A DNA stretch of 64,000 nucleotides from Trichopria drosophilae (taxonomy: Eukaryota; Arthropoda; Insecta; Hymenoptera; Diapriidae), in assembly GCA_030407085.1 (NCBI GenBank), contig CM059582.1, forward strand, positions 199,376,001 through 199,440,000, written 5' to 3'. This document shows positions 35,001-43,080 of the stretch, one piece after another. The notes beneath the pieces were generated by a model. The model was not told where the DNA came from and ran no database searches. It was given only the letters and a program-made list of their open reading frames with translations. Made by a program: the position numbers and the translations under genes. The first letter of the stretch is position 1, and each line of letters begins with the position of its first letter.

Positions 35001-37565
35001 ATCATTGGCGTTTTTCAATTCAATTCATTCATTTTTTTTGCTAAAAGTATTTAGAACAATTTGTAGGTGTCACGTAAGTTTTAGTAATGTCAGACTGCAA
35101 CTTGATGACCTTACCTTACCTTACTTGAAACACCGTTGGTGTTCTTGGATTTCTGGTACTAGGAAAGGTCTGACCAAATTTTTTTAAAATTAGAAGATGA
35201 TCCAAATGTTTTCTGATCATTTTTGCGATACTGCTTATTAGGTTCAGAACAAGATTTGGATAGAGGGCCTAAATTTGTTTAAAACAAGGTTATATTTTAA
35301 ACATATTTTTTTAGTCTCCCTCTGAACCATTTACTTGCTTAGGGCTTGTAATAATTTGTGTTTATAGTGAAATATAATTGTTGAATGTTATTGTCAGAGT
35401 TACAGGGCTGTAATAATACTCTAACGAGATTTTTATGTTGTGGTGGCGTGGCATTTGTTGACTCTACTTAAATTTGAACATGAAGTAAATGAGCACACTG
35501 ATCTGTTTATTTTAAAATGTGTATGTTTACATTGCAAAGATCTCCTAATGATACCATTAGAGTCAAACCATAATATTTTAACGTGTGATAAATCGATACG
35601 AATTCGTTCAAAAAGCATGTGTTGAATTCATTGCAATTTTGTCACTATATTTTGTGATTTAATGTTGTATTTTACCAAAATAATTGTGCCACACAATTTT
35701 TTGGTGCCTCGAGAAATTAGTTCTTATTTTGGTTGTGGGAATCTTTGTTTTCCTTTGAATTTTTGTATAGCAAACAATAAATCTGTCAACGGGATTTAAT
35801 AAGTTTTATCTTCAAGAGTATTGACTACCAGGTACAAATTTTTTATAAAAATTGTAATTACACTATATTCTTCATAAAATAATTTTAAGTGAATGAATAA
35901 ACTTAGTTCTTTCATTAACAGTTAACTAAGACATCTCGTATTCCATACATACATGTATATTTGGATAATATGCGTTTATTCCAAAGCTACATTTATAGAA
36001 CTGTATAGTTGTGAAAATCAGAAGTAAGGTTAAAGTACAACCCTAAAACACACCTATCAGTGTATGGACCAAAACATACCGTAACTAAGACTTCTTTGGG
36101 AGTTTTTTTTAGAGATATCTTTGGAATGAGCTCTGGATGACCTCTTTAACCCATTAAGGCCTAAACGGACATTTTTCGGACAACTTTTTCGACAGCGTAG
36201 TAAGGTCTCTTAAAGTTGTCATTTTTTATGTAGAATTTTATCCTCTTTCCGATGGTGGTCTTATTTTTTTAATTTAATGAAAGCCTGAATTGTTCTAAAC
36301 AATGTATTGCAAAAAAACACTAAATTTACGGTACAAAATATTTTTCAACCAACGTTAACACTTTAAAAATCCACGTTCTGATCCCCGCAAAGTAAATTTT
36401 TTGCGTCCATGGACCAAAATCTATGAGATCCATCTTCGAGTTCGCTCTTTTCAGTGCTGTTGTCAAAATTAAGCTATCTTAATTAGATAATTAAATATGG
36501 CGATTTAAATGTCAAAATAACGCGAAAAATCGAGTGTTCTTTTTTATAAAATATTTTTTTCTCATCGAAAGAATATTTGTCGTCAGAAAATTTCTTCATT
36601 AAACGTGGACCCTATAGTATTAAGATAAATTTTTTTAATATTTAAAAACTAACATGGTGATCACAAAATGGCGACTCCAATGACAAACTAAGACATGTAC
36701 CTTTCAATTTATTTGAAGATGGATTTTCAAATGAAATTGTTGATTGAAATTTAAGTGAAAAAAATGTCCTTCTTGACGTTAATGGGTTAATGAGTTAAGA
36801 GGTATATGTCGTATGGGCAACACTTTTCTAAGTTCACTTCTTATCAAGGTTTACATTCTGTATAATTAATCTTTAGCCATTCAGTACTGAAGAGTTATAA
36901 TAGTACTTTTAAAAATAAGATTACAATATGAATATAATATATTATTGTAACAATATTTGCCTTACGATAATAACCACTGGTGCTGGGGCCACCACCGATA
37001 CCACCACCAGCTAATGCTTGCTTCTTTGTCATCAGAGGAATTATGAGTACGGACAATGCTACCAACATCCCGCCAATAGCCAGTGCACGTGTGTTCAGAT
37101 GCAGTAACGAAGATGGAAATACTGGAGAAACTTTGTTCGAAAATGGAATCTTCAAAAACGGCACTGATAAGTCCAAGTTAATCTATTGAAAACATATTTC
37201 AAATATTTCAAACATTTTCTGACGAGTCATTGAGGTCCAATCAATCATTAAACAACTGCCCAAAAAGTACATTCTCTATCTTAAAAATTAGTAGAGGTAT
37301 AAGCATTTTTCGTGATTTTATACAAAATTATTTTAAGTTCATGACCAAATGTCATCTTTTCACTTTAGAACGAATATTTTCAGAACATTTTTAGAGGAAA
37401 AGAATTACTTACATCGATAGCTCCATCATTTGAATCGAATGAAATGATCCGAGGTTCTGCATGTTGGGCCTGCGTTCGTGTAACTTTGACAGATTGAGCA
37501 TCGACAACGAGAAGTGGTCCAAAACTATAGACAATCATAGACATCAGTAACGATCTGGACATCAT
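16841..37565 (-). CDS. Putative secreted/membrane protein, DM4/DM12-like, 4 exons, 234 aa
   Basis: Assembled on the minus strand from exons 37565-37413, 37182-36966, 26757-26586 and 17003-16841. All three introns are GT-AG and the phases (0, 1, 2) join into one open frame ending in TAA. The product starts with a likely signal peptide (MMSRSLLMSMIVYSFGPLLV, cleavage near VDA/QS) and has a hydrophobic segment at residues 84-101. A Gly-rich linker (AGGGIGGGPSTSG) follows, then a C-terminal domain with four cysteines (151, 157, 210, 217) in CVQRVIC and DCAIAYKGC. The R..C...A / A...G...DC...Y..C layout resembles the arthropod DM4/DM12 family, whose function is unknown. I am confident that it is a gene and less sure of the family. 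Introns 2 and 3 are about 10.2 and 9.6 kb and full of transposons. Confidence 0.8.
17274..18660. mobile_element. Degenerate piggyBac-like element, interrupted by another
   Basis: It starts CCCGTTAATGACC after TTAA (17270-17273). Its interior ('gaaatttggtta'-type words, then 'acatattgtgaaattcaag') parallels 53060-53340. The right end near 'gacgtgaaagattaa' (about 18650) is too decayed to be sure. The interior contains many copies of the 'atccgccatttt' repeat. It is non-coding. Confidence 0.45.
17462..17911. mobile_element. piggyBac-like MITE nested in the 17274 element (450 bp)
   Basis: The left end CTCTTTCAGTCACG and the inverted right end CCCTTTCAGTCGCAG are flanked by TTAA at 17458-17461 and 17912-17915. 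The related sequence around 53170-53200 lacks this insert. The interior holds inverted copies of the 'ggatccaatatggcgga' repeat. Confidence 0.7.
17920..19314. other. Intronic repeat-rich stretch
   Basis: It contains decayed copies of the 'cgccattttg' family (18000-18370) and AT-rich sequence beyond. No gene is seen. Confidence 0.4.
19315..19506. mobile_element. Short TIR element (about 190 bp)
   Basis: The left end AGTAAACGAAAATTCATTGG and the inverted right end CCGTAAACGAAAATTCATTG match over about 20 bp. Inside, 'attcattcaattttcaat(a/g)aaatt' is repeated in tandem. No coding sequence is seen. Confidence 0.6.
21204..21941 (-). pseudogene. Endonuclease domain of a non-LTR retrotransposon (ORF2 remnant)
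   Basis: An open stretch of about 245 codons starts YQNVRDLHSKLDSLEINMKL. It contains the apurinic-like endonuclease motifs LTETWLHSDI, GGLLAIRK, FGDFNLPNIIW (GDFN motif) and LDLTFSS, with HH near the end. These are hallmarks of the EEP-fold endonuclease of LINE ORF2 (Jockey/CR1-like layout). The frame stops at 21204 and no reverse transcriptase (YADD region) follows, so the element is truncated. It lies in an intron of the minus-strand gene. Confidence 0.82.
22264..22599 (-). pseudogene. Likely ORF1 remnant (PHD-like finger) of the same LINE
   Basis: The frame reads NLRYFCHECDKSLVALPKVL followed by a helical, charged segment (TKEVNIIKNTLKELQSG and KEHVLLLKEAHESLSKG) that could form a coiled coil. 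A Cys-rich FC..C end followed by a coiled coil is usual for PHD-type ORF1 proteins of CR1/Jockey-like LINEs. It lies just 5' of the endonuclease remnant on the same strand. A stop precedes it at 22600, so only the end of the finger is open. Confidence 0.5.
22704..22904 (-). pseudogene. Fragment of a transposon-associated Cys/His protein
   Basis: 66 codons with TLHSACYKNYSNKRLAA followed by a Ser/Arg-rich link and FKTKCLFCGDEAEE. An H..CY..Y.NK..+R...C.FC layout occurs in uncharacterised proteins that are repeated in insect and cnidarian genomes. Nothing else of such a protein is visible, so I treat it as a relic. Confidence 0.35.
23212..23223. repeat. Poly(C) run
   Basis: Twelve consecutive C residues stand out in very AT-rich DNA; no function can be assigned. 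Confidence 0.6.
24532..24841. mobile_element. MITE with CACGGAGAAAA ends (310 bp)
   Basis: It starts CACGGAGAAAA and ends TTTTCTCCGTG. Inner inverted words (cagctaaa/tttagctg, gcggaa/ttccgc) recur along its length. Only CA is shared at the flanks, so the target duplication is unclear. Confidence 0.6.
25013..25182. mobile_element. Very short piggyBac-like MITE (170 bp)
   Basis: It starts CCCATTAATAC and ends GGACTTAATGGG, flanked by TTAA at 25009-25012 and 25183-25186. The ends match those of the 36150-36786 element. Confidence 0.65.
25282..25439. mobile_element. Small MITE with CCAG(A/G)CAACCAA ends
   Basis: The left end CCAGGCAACCAATAT pairs with the inverted right end CCCAGACAACCAAAAG. 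The interior contains direct and inverted 'gaatgtccc', 'gggacattc' and 'cgact' words. About 158 bp, no ORF. Confidence 0.55.
26586..26757 (-). CDS. DM4/12-like gene, exon 3 (first cysteine pair)
   Basis: The acceptor TTATTTTAG is followed by a frame that is open only in the phase demanded by exon 2. It reads SERSFDVWQLGESVNEILF, then TPCVQRVICYAVATSNNSQ, ending at a GTATGG donor. The other forward frames of this exon hit stops early. Confidence 0.8.
26758..29581. other. Intronic AT-rich DNA of the minus gene
   Basis: I see no gene. Around 28438-28700 there is a GC-richer stretch bounded by 'ctgtagacacccggtata' and 'ttataccgagactctcg', which may be another decayed TA-type MITE. The reading frame of 94 codons across it is not supported. 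Confidence 0.35.
29582..29931 (+). repeat. Left terminal inverted repeat of the DNA transposon (350 bp)
   Basis: Inverted copy of 32915-33264. Visible differences are a single base near 29695 and one near 29919. Similarity stops abruptly after 'gcatgcata'. Confidence 0.9.
30389..30496 (+). CDS. Probable N-terminal zinc-finger piece of the transposase, out of frame with the main ORF
   Basis: From ATG 30389 a short frame reads MHPEQKCDHDKNRKKVCAPC and GKKL before diverging and stopping at 30494-30496. The C..H...C..CGKK pattern is a plausible start of the transposase zinc-binding region. The main frame takes over just after the run of seven A residues at 30451-30457, so a one-base length change in that run would explain the break. 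An acceptor-like TTACAG just upstream (to 30384) leaves room for an earlier exon. Confidence 0.45.
   Translation: MHPEQKCDHDKNRKKVCAPCGKKLFSRINLLKILH
30445..32607 (+). CDS. Chapaev/RAG1-like DDE transposase, 720 codons
   Basis: Opened from ATG 30445 and closed by TAA. Numbering below counts from the upstream TTG at 30436; subtract 3 for the ATG. Zinc-binding pairs occur at CVSC (48-51), CNCYVC (87-92) and C..CFQKIGKGIPHTAC (149-165). The core has MADGGQDFFKM (Asp338), SSDFKLILIVNGQ (Asp424) followed by YPCPYC, PPELHLLQG, and VKIHVILDHL leading to LWSEQAGESVHREF (candidate Glu679 or 683). This order fits Chapaev-type transposases, whose N-terminal region is related to RAG1. It would cut and join the 350-bp TIRs. 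AATAAA follows about 25 bp after the stop. The N-terminus may extend upstream across a frame break. Confidence 0.75.
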   Translation: MRKKIVFQNKPPQNFALTENHITAIKNHINKEFDISNMKFPSSICVSCRLTLGELQKGISKRPLPIMPNYEDVQLAKETRTMICNCYVCLTSRQTSHSKIKKGRGHIRLFATKIDINNGLDGTQQNASLPKTDEESKKNRTTMEMCSKCFQKIGKGIPHTACSGPSSSKTRENVSDIVEQLPEKQQNQIITNLLKRRFTASDRNDGELLLNTSGSKCRIIVNAKKGNEISISAQSLDNFQANTASSTNYMKKLANFIRCSAGRNSIPKNYNQHLYDKSNIMENVYKEEVYQFETVKEGTKERPVVYANAAELLDFIIEKRNIRHAEEAKIKVMADGGQDFFKMSISILTQEEEECDSEEYKTKKVTYYFSGGSVANKRKENSVYRLILLCIVPRIKETYENVETLVKLTKVNEIPFKFSSDFKLILIVNGQQTATATYPCPYCFITLHEMHSFDLTTNNNELNTDDENQNLKTYKHLKDDYLKFKSVGNKKILAKECHNTVHHPLFVEEDTEEDNDMYVIQKCVPPELHLLQGFVNHLFWNGLVKIEGIGLEKALLWPKKLGIHHKSYQGDIFEGNQCRKLLKEGDKLQDPEIYELVGPFRLQPYIVSFKVMNKIVETCFSTKQADLSDLDENIHELREALKGTGVSQTVKIHVILDHLKQAIILLNNDGLGLWSEQAGESVHREFLKFWDRFKINNLDDVQSYSKRLKRSVVAFSSQHI
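32663..32694 (+). repeat. A-rich tract inside the transposon
   Basis: About 30 nearly uninterrupted A residues lie downstream of the transposase poly(A) signal. It could be slippage or a relic of a small retroposed insertion ('gaggtgcagtgtaagttgcc' follows), but no target duplication is clear. Confidence 0.4.
32915..33264 (-). repeat. Right terminal inverted repeat of the DNA transposon (350 bp)
   Basis: Inverted copy of 29582-29931, ending in CCCACCGTG directly before TTAT. Confidence 0.9.
33451..34498. mobile_element. TIR element with CCACACAA ends (about 1.05 kb)
   Basis: The left end CCACACAAAAAAAGTAGGA pairs with the inverted right end CCCCACACAATAAGTGGGA. Further matches are 'ccatag' and 'accggtattt'. 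The inner words 'aggtcaagggcaattgaaggt' (33669-33690 region) and 'accttcaattgcccttgacc' (34383-34402) are inverted copies, confirming a foldback layout. No ORF. Confidence 0.55.
34499..36149. other. Intronic AT-rich DNA of the minus gene
   Basis: No gene is visible. The two overlapping 61-codon frames at 35433-35625 on opposite strands show no family features. Short 'ttacc' repeats (35102-35114) are the only structure. Confidence 0.35.
36150..36786. mobile_element. piggyBac-like MITE (637 bp) with TTAA duplication
   Basis: It starts CCCATTAAGGCCTAAACGGA and ends TTCTTGACGTTAATGGG, flanked by TTAA at 36146-36149 and 36787-36790. It sits in intron 2 of the minus gene, 180 bp downstream of its exon 2. 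No transposase is encoded. Confidence 0.78.
36966..37182 (-). CDS. DM4/12-like gene, exon 2 (transmembrane segment, Gly linker)
   Basis: It follows TTTTCAATAG and reads INLDLSVPFLKIPFSNK, then the hydrophobic LAIGGMLVALSVLIIPLM and the Gly-rich linker, ending at a GTAAGG donor after one base of an Arg codon. Intron 1 is 230 bp. Confidence 0.8.
37413..37565 (-). CDS. DM4/12-like gene, exon 1 (signal peptide)
   Basis: It encodes 51 residues ending ISFDSNDGAID and stops at a GTAAGT donor. Two adjacent ATGs (37565 and 37562) begin the signal peptide. An acceptor-like TTTGGCAG ends at 37598 upstream, so a separate 5' UTR exon is likely and the ATG at 37616 is probably not used. Confidence 0.75.
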
Positions 37566-37616
37566 TTTGGATTTTCGAATTTTGACCTCCTTGATTGCTG
37601 CCAAATAAAGAAACAT

Positions 37617-38454
37617 TTATTTTTGATTTTGCACATGAATTTAAGTATTGTTCTAATTGAATTGAGCAATGAAATGTTTTAAATCCTGATTCCGAATTTG
37701 TAACTCGACATTTTATTTGAACTCAAGAACTTAATATTCTACTGCTTTTTTAATTTCTATAATGGCCTATTCTTAAGTAAACATGGGAGTCTTTTTAAAC
37801 TCTTTATTGTGACGAAATGTTTGATGTTAATAATGAAATATCAAAAATTGCAACTAGTAACATTACACGGATTTTCTGTATTGAAGTTTATTTGAACTCA
37901 ACGCTGAACTCATCCCGGCTTATCCTGAGGTTCTTTAACTCCTCGTTCCTTTTTGGACTTAGTTCAATTGTCATGAACATTTTAATTGAATTTTAAAGTT
38001 AGCAACAAATTAGTTGAGAGTTGTTGAGACAATTCATGACGATTGTTAAGTTTAAAATGGAACTCTGCTGACTCTTATGACATTCACTGAACTCTTTCTG
38101 AACTCAATAATGAATGCTTCATTTAAGGTCATGCAAACTCTAAAAAAAATTAATATTGGACTAATTTTTAATTTGAAATTATTTTGAGTCCTTTTGACAG
38201 AATGCCCTTCTCCAAATCCATATTTTTTTTTTATTTATTTGGGTTTACTGTAAAACGTGTCGTAGAGTTCAGTAATTATCTTGCTCTTAAACAATTTCAC
38301 AATCACAGCAGATTTTCAAAAATAAGTCCATCCTGACTGATACCGAATTGACAAATAAAATACTTTAAAAAAAAAAGTGGCACCAAATTATAAAACCGCA
38401 TGCATGTATTCAACTTTAATAAAAATATCTTGACCAATTTAGAAAAGAAATGGC
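37617..38454. other. Upstream flank of the minus-strand gene
   Basis: This AT-rich stretch would hold the 5' UTR exon or promoter of the gene starting at 37565 (read leftwards). I cannot define a promoter. The words 'tgaactc' and 'ttgagttc' recur between 37720 and 38110. Confidence 0.35.
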
Positions 38455-38935
38455 TCTTGAAAAAAAAACGAAAGTACAATGCACTCGCGATTTCGAACTG
38501 GCCGGATCGTTGTTGGCTTTTTTGCGGCGGAAAAACGTATGAAGACTCGAAACGTCGCGGTGTCGCTAATGTATACGATGGCCACCCCCGCTGGATCGAA
38601 GCATAAATATTTTTTGCACATTTCCATTATATGCGAGCCTTTCCACGGTGGGAAGAATTAACGAACCTTGCCGTGGAAATTTTCTTTTTCGGAGGCTCGG
38701 GTAACGACCGCAATTATAGGCGACTCGTTTTCACCTTCGAGGAAACGAGCGGGAACTTTCGTTGGGACATTTTCCGGTGTAGTCTCCAGAACGAAGTTCC
38801 CCCTTGCACGCGATTTTCAGGGGTCACATTTTCCGACGTCCACGGGGACCATAAGGCCCCTCGACAAGGGGACAATGGCGATTAGTACGTGTAAAGTGAA
38901 CTTGAAGTGAATCCGACATTTCCGGATTTTTGCTT
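38455..38935. promoter_or_regulatory. GC- and CpG-richer island upstream of the minus gene
   Basis: Base composition changes sharply from the AT-rich surroundings and CpG is frequent (for example 'aaacgtcgcggtgtcgcta'). Short inverted words 'ccacggtgggaa' and 'ttgccgtggaaa' occur at 38643-38678. Several overlapping frames are open on both strands, but none shows protein motifs or splice-supported continuity, so I do not call a gene. It lies about 0.9-1.4 kb upstream of the minus-gene start and could be a promoter or enhancer. Confidence 0.4.
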
Positions 38936-39299
38936 GATGGAGACATAATTTGAGATACTTGGAGAAATGCGTCGAATGAAATTTTTCTTTAACGAATTTA
39001 ATGGGATACAAGTATTTTATGCGGAAGAAATATTTTTCTTTTAATGAAGTGGTCTTTTGTGCCTTTTCTATACTCGTTGCACTTGGAATATTATACATTT
39101 TAATCCGGGTTTGTTGACGCTGAAATTTTCCTTTCCGTCTTCCTGTTTAGATTTTATTCATGTAATATAAAAATAATTAATTACTTTGTAGTAAAATTGA
39201 ATTAAATGCTCCAAAATAATTACAATTTTAACAGTACCACATAGAGTAAACATAACACAGGTCTGCAAAATTCACGTTATTTTTTTTTTTTAATATCAG

Positions 39300-39774
39300 A
39301 GTGATTTCCGACGTATTTTTGTACGCTGGACACGAATCTGAAGACGAAAAATGTCTATCACGTCATGATTTTGAGAAAAGTGGGGGCAAATACACCAAAA
39401 AAACGTGTTTTTGGTGTTTTTACCCCTAATTTTCTCAGAAGCCTGACGTGCAACAGATCTGAATTTGTGCTCAAATGTTCCAATGACGTTTCTCCTAATG
39501 GAAGCATCTATTAGTTCGAATATCAGCTACCGACAAGTATCAGTTCCTAACTCACGAAATACCATTACAGAAGTTGCTGATGGTTTCATCGTATTGGTAA
39601 ACTATCGACTACACAGACCCACAAAATAAGTTTTTATTTTTCGCACTGTTCGCTCTGTTTGTCCACACCCTACGACCTATTTTGATCTGCTAAACACGAA
39701 TCAGCAGTAAAAAATGAAGGTCGCTGTGCAAACTTCAAAAATAACCCCTAAAATCCATAAAAAATTAGCTTTTA
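39300..39774. repeat. Copies of the 'gaatctgaag...atcacgtcatgattttgag' dispersed repeat
   Basis: It contains 'acacgaatctgaagacgaaa' with 'atcacgtcatgattttgaga', then an inverted 'ttttctcagaagcctgacgtg'. Related copies occur at 13300-13400, 14340-14390, 14880-15080, 40740-41080, 42080-42110 and 50090-50290. Non-coding. Confidence 0.5.
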
Positions 39775-40581
39775 CCCACATAGAAGAGAAATATCTCGAC
39801 GACATTTCCATAATATTACTTTTGAGACATTAATATTCTGGAGATGTGAGATTGATATTCTGGTGACATCTGAAATATTCTAGAGACATTGTAGAGACGT
39901 TCTGAGTTTACTCTGTGATACAACATATATATTCTGGAGTTGTTCTGCAGATATTCTTTTGACATTCTAAAGACATTTCGGCCATAAAGAAAGCTTCAAA
40001 AATAGAACGAATTATTATAGATATTTAATTTGATTTTTATCATTATATATGTTTTGTTATATATGATATTATGGAATATAGTTATACAATTTCGCTCGCA
40101 AATAAATCTATGAATCTGAAAATAATTTACTCCGACGGAGAATCGAACCCGGGTCTTCCGTTTACTACGCTGACGTCTTAACCTTATATTAATCGCATGT
40201 ATATTATTATGGCGTGAACAAGATTATATCTAGAAATGCACTGCATTATCTCCAGAATATTCTAAGAACCATATGTGTAGAATATCGCGAATTAAATATT
40301 TCCAGAATGTCTCATCTGCAATGTTCTGCAACATTTCCTGAGCAACGTTCGGTTGACATCAAGTTTGAAATGTCGTGAGACATTTCGAATACTACATCTC
40401 TAGAATATTCTGAAAATTATACATATAGAATGTTTCAACTGAAATGTTATCAGAATATCTCATTTGCAACATTTTGTTTGAGATATTTTCAGAATATTCT
40501 GAAGATGTTGTAATTGCAATATTTCAATTGTAACGTTTGTGACATTCTGGGGATATTCTGGAGATTTTATTTCTACGTGGG
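39775..40581. mobile_element. TIR element with CCCAC(A/G)TAGAA ends (807 bp), TA duplication
   Basis: It starts CCCACATAGAAGAGAAATAT and ends with the inverted counterpart ATTTCTACGTGGG, flanked by TA (39773-39774, 40582-40583). The interior is made of degenerate repeats of 'atattctggagacatt'. A tRNA-like segment lies inside on the minus strand. Confidence 0.65.
40075..40204 (-). repeat. tRNA-like SINE fragment, minus strand copy
   Basis: The complement shares 'cagcgtagtaaacggaagac', a B-box-like GGTTCGATTC and the tail 'agattcatagatttattt' with 12021-12140. The A box is decayed. It lies inside the 39775-40581 element. Confidence 0.55.
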
Positions 40582-40811
40582 TATAGCGTTATAGGCTTTT
40601 AAAAGCTCGAATATGACTTGTTTCAAGTATTGTGACAAGAATTGTGGCCAATGTCACCAATAACACAAAAAAAAAAAACGTAAAAAATCACATGTTTTAT
40701 AAAGATGTAGGTTTATAAAAGTGAAAGAATATGTTTTTTCTCATGTTGAGAGCATTTTAATCTCATCTTTTTTGATCCGTTGAATTTTAATCTGCATTCA
40801 AAATAGGGGTC

Positions 40812-41030
40812 AGGAGCTGCGGTGGCTCAATTGGTAGAGTATCGGCTTCGTACTCAGAAAACCCTGGTTCGATCCCGGCCTCTGCCATCTGTCATTGGGG
40901 CACCTCTGTATTTGTTTATAAGTGTCTAACAACGCCAAACCTCAGGTGGTTCGGATTCCACCTTCATAAACTGTAGGTCCCATCGCGATTTAGTCCCATG
41001 TGCATAAAATCGACGTAAAATAATATAAAA
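40812..41030 (+). mobile_element. tRNA-derived SINE (219 bp) with 12-bp target duplication
   Basis: The head folds as a tRNA-like unit with an A box TGGCTCAATTGG (40823-40834) and B box GGTTCGATCCC (40866-40876), closed by 'ctctgcca'. A non-tRNA body follows ('ccaaacctcaggtggttcgg', 'tcccatcgcgatttagtccc') with an A-rich tail. The duplicated target 'aaaataggggtc' stands at 40800-40811 and 41031-41042. It was inserted by LINE machinery in trans and would be transcribed by RNA polymerase III from the internal boxes. Confidence 0.88.
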
Positions 41031-41353
41031 AAAATAGGGGTCGCTTAGCAAATTGCAGACATAACCTCAAACATTCTTAAAAAAAAAAAGTTTTTATAGG
41101 GATATTATGCCCACGTACGGGGACAATGTGGACCAGTAATAAAAGATACAAACAATTAAATTCCGAGAAATGGATTTTAAAATACACTATCATGTAGGGA
41201 ATGTGTCATCCCAGCAATCGAATTTGGATAGAGTTGTATAGAATTGGATTCAATTATTAAATTCTGAATCCATACTTTGGTCAACGGTGAATTCATTTTA
41301 ATACATAAATACAATTCTGTTCGTTCATACGAATAAAAAGGTTACTTTCTGAA

Positions 41354-41629
41354 ATCATATTAATCCAAAAAAAGTTTTCTTTTTAAAAATTAAATCTTAA
41401 ATACATCCGTATTCAACATTACGGATTCAAAACGATCTAAGTGTATTCATTTCAATCCAAAAATAGGTTCCTTTTTAAAAACGAAATATTGAATGCATCC
41501 GTATTCAACATTACGGATTCAAAACTATCCAAGTGTATTCATTCCAATCCAAATAAAGTTTCCTTCTTCAAAACGAAATATTGAATGCCTCCGTATTCAA
41601 CATTACGGATTCAAAACTATCTAAGCGTG
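41354..41629. repeat. Tandem repeat, 92-bp period, three copies
   Basis: Copies start at about 41354, 41446 and 41538. Each contains 'ccgtattcaacattacggat' and 'tcaaaac(t/g)atc(c/t)aag(t/c)gt'. The last two are close copies and the first is more diverged. The embedded 'ccgtattcaacattacgg' is itself nearly palindromic. Confidence 0.78.
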
Positions 41630-43080
41630 TTACGGACGGAATCGATGTTTTATCCACAATCTTATCCAATCTCGATTGCTGGGATGTATTATTTTTTTTC
41701 CTTTTATGTATATATTTCTATCAAAGCTTATTTTTTAAAAGGTTTTTTGATGTTATGTTTAAAATTTGCCCATCGATCCCTATTGTAAATTTTCTATTCA
41801 AAATTCAACGGATCAATAAAGATGAGATTAATGTTTTCTCAACTTAAGAAAAATTCTATTCTCTTTTAGGCCTATATCGCCTCGTATATCGCTATAAAAT
41901 AATTTTTTGTATATTTTTTTTTAAGATTAAATTATAAAATTTACCAAGAGGCCATCATTCATTACTGCAAATTCCTATTCAGTGATGCAAAATAGAAATA
42001 TTGTGCTGTCTTTATCCGGAACAAGCAATAATGTACCCTTTTAAAGCTTATATCACCATAAAATCTAATTTTTTATGATTTTTGAGGTTATGTCTAAAAT
42101 TTGCAAAAAGACCTCCTTTTTTGACTGTAGAATCGTATTTAGCAGCTCAAAGTAGTGTGATCTGGAGCCCAGCACAGAAAAGAGATATTTTTATTACTTT
42201 GGACGTGAAACATGTGTCAGTGAATTTAGTCCGAAACTCCTTCATTTTTTTACCAGAAGTTAATATTGACTTTATGTATCTTAAACGTGTCGATAACTCT
42301 TAAGGGTTATGGTGTCGAAAACAATGTTGCTGAATCGTCAATGCTGAATAGTCGAAAAACTCAAAAAAAAGTTGCCAGGTTCGATTAAATGTCAAAGTTT
42401 TTCTCGCTTTCTTAGATTACCATGACATTATATATCCAACGTTTCTTTATTTTGTATTTGTATTTCTATTTAATTTATTTAAACCTTGGATATAACAAGA
42501 AGTTATATTTCCTTAACGCTATGGGAACAGTTAGTACAATTTTGATAAATCCTCTTTTGGTAATTTGGTGGAGAATCAAGTACTTAATAATAATAGTAGC
42601 TATACTTACGACTGAAATACTAAATATAATTTAAATAACTAAATTTATATAGTTTTATTCGGAGAAAATGAGAAAGTAAAAATTAACAAAAGTGCTTAAC
42701 ATTTTAATATAAACGATAAACTAATTACAATATGAAATTCAAATGTCTCGGAAGATCATATTAAATGATGATTTGAAGATTAGATCAGTTTTCTCACCCC
42801 TATTTTCCTCTCTAAGCAAAAATCCCTTCAAAGCCAATTTGAATTTATTGCATAATATTATAGCCAAGAAAATTAGCACACAATGTTTCTTACGTGCAGA
42901 GGTCTGCTCTTTAAAATGCTGCCAAAAGAAAAGGTCCAAAACTCGATCGAAAAAAAGATACAGCTGATTTTTCTACAAAATCTCGAAAATTCTTTCTTAA
43001 AATAGTTTTTTCTTAAATCTGCAATTTATACCCAGAAATAGTAAAGCAAAGTATGCGGAAATACAAAATATGTGTTTCAG
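41630..43080. other. AT-rich stretch without a recognisable gene
   Basis: It contains decayed pieces of the 'ataacctcaaa' repeat family (41750-42120). Reading frames of 60-90 codons (41581-41847, 42082-42303, 42743-42967) lack motifs and run through repeat DNA. Confidence 0.35.

Noticed and set aside
38479..38910. Several overlapping 60-90 codon frames in the GC-rich island
   Set aside because: Frames are open on both strands with no motifs or splice-consistent joining; treated as non-coding.
40812..40888. Possible functional tRNA gene
   Set aside because: The tRNA-like head is followed by a SINE body and A-rich tail and the whole unit is bounded by a 12-bp target duplication.
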